NCBI GenBank assembly: GCA_937901055.1
Contig: CALCGO010000088.1
Coordinates: 1-14,801 of the forward strand
Length of the DNA: 14,801 nucleotides
Source: an uncultured Rhodobacterales bacterium
GTDB taxonomy: Bacteria > Pseudomonadota > Alphaproteobacteria > Rhodobacterales > Rhodobacteraceae
Direction of reading: 5' to 3'
The position numbers were made by a program, and so were the translations under genes. Shown here in pieces: positions 14,741-14,801 of this stretch. The stretch's first letter is position 1. Each line of letters starts with the position of its first letter. The notes beneath the pieces were generated by a model. It had not been told where the DNA came from and did not search any database. It was given only the letters and a program-made list of their open reading frames with translations.

Positions 14741-14771
14741 GAACTTTATGAGACCTCAGCATAACTTGAGG

Positions 14772-14789
14772 ATTCCCAACGTTGGGAAT
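14772..14789 (+). promoter_or_regulatory. 18-bp perfect palindrome, possible operator of the next gene
   Basis: ATTCCCAACGTTGGGAAT is a perfect 18-bp dyad with no spacer, lying after the rplS terminator and close to the window edge. The lack of a loop favours a DNA-binding site over an RNA hairpin. I do not recognise it as the site of a named regulator. In related genomes rpmE or another housekeeping gene often follows rplS, but the downstream gene is outside the window. Confidence 0.4.
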
Positions 14790-14801
14790 ATTTGGTAACG
14801 T

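Noticed and set aside
14754..14771. CCTCA / TGAGG hairpin after the rplS terminator
   Set aside because: Five pairs with an eight-base loop and no T-tract is within chance expectation.

Overview
The window is a dense stretch of core bacterial chromosome. Alphaproteobacterial origin, most likely Rhodobacterales (Rhodobacteraceae), is inferred from three things: the protein sequences, an ffh / chorismate mutase / rpsP / rimM / trmD / rplS gene order, and the KSHGR-containing N-terminal extension of TrmD. No rRNA, tRNA, IS element, prophage gene, CRISPR array or defence cassette is visible. I found no clearly new multi-gene system; the more unusual material is in intergenic RNA-like structures and in the accessory genes inside the ribosomal-protein operon.

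Left part (1-5295): the 3' end of topA, with a lysine-rich repetitive tail, is followed by rnr (RNase R). The rnr start codon and Shine-Dalgarno are buried in a 12-bp inverted repeat. Next come a secreted MltB-type lytic transglycosylase with a C-terminal peptidoglycan-binding domain and, convergent to it, zapE, a cell-division-linked AAA-type ATPase. The last two genes overlap at their 3' ends.

Middle part (5296-8277): a 12-TM MFS permease runs divergently from zapE. It converges, through a shared CTAG stop, on trhO (tRNA U34 hydroxylase), which follows a DUF1697 gene on the minus strand. A 176-bp gap then precedes ffh. It holds a plausible promoter followed by three tandem hairpins and a small hairpin over the ffh Shine-Dalgarno, which together look like a structured 5' leader.

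Right part (8278-14740): ten same-strand genes are tightly spaced or overlapping and probably form one operon. They are ffh (SRP GTPase), a GNAT acetyltransferase, an AroQ-type chorismate mutase, rpsP (bS16), an EVE-domain protein, bluB (lower-ligand DMB synthesis for B12), rimM (30S maturation), a sulfotransferase-like gene, trmD (tRNA m1G37 methyltransferase) and rplS (bL19). A strong intrinsic terminator closes it. The ancestral rpsP-rimM-trmD-rplS translation operon has thus been interrupted in two places by non-translation genes. After the terminator an 18-bp perfect palindrome lies at the right edge, probably in the control region of the next gene.
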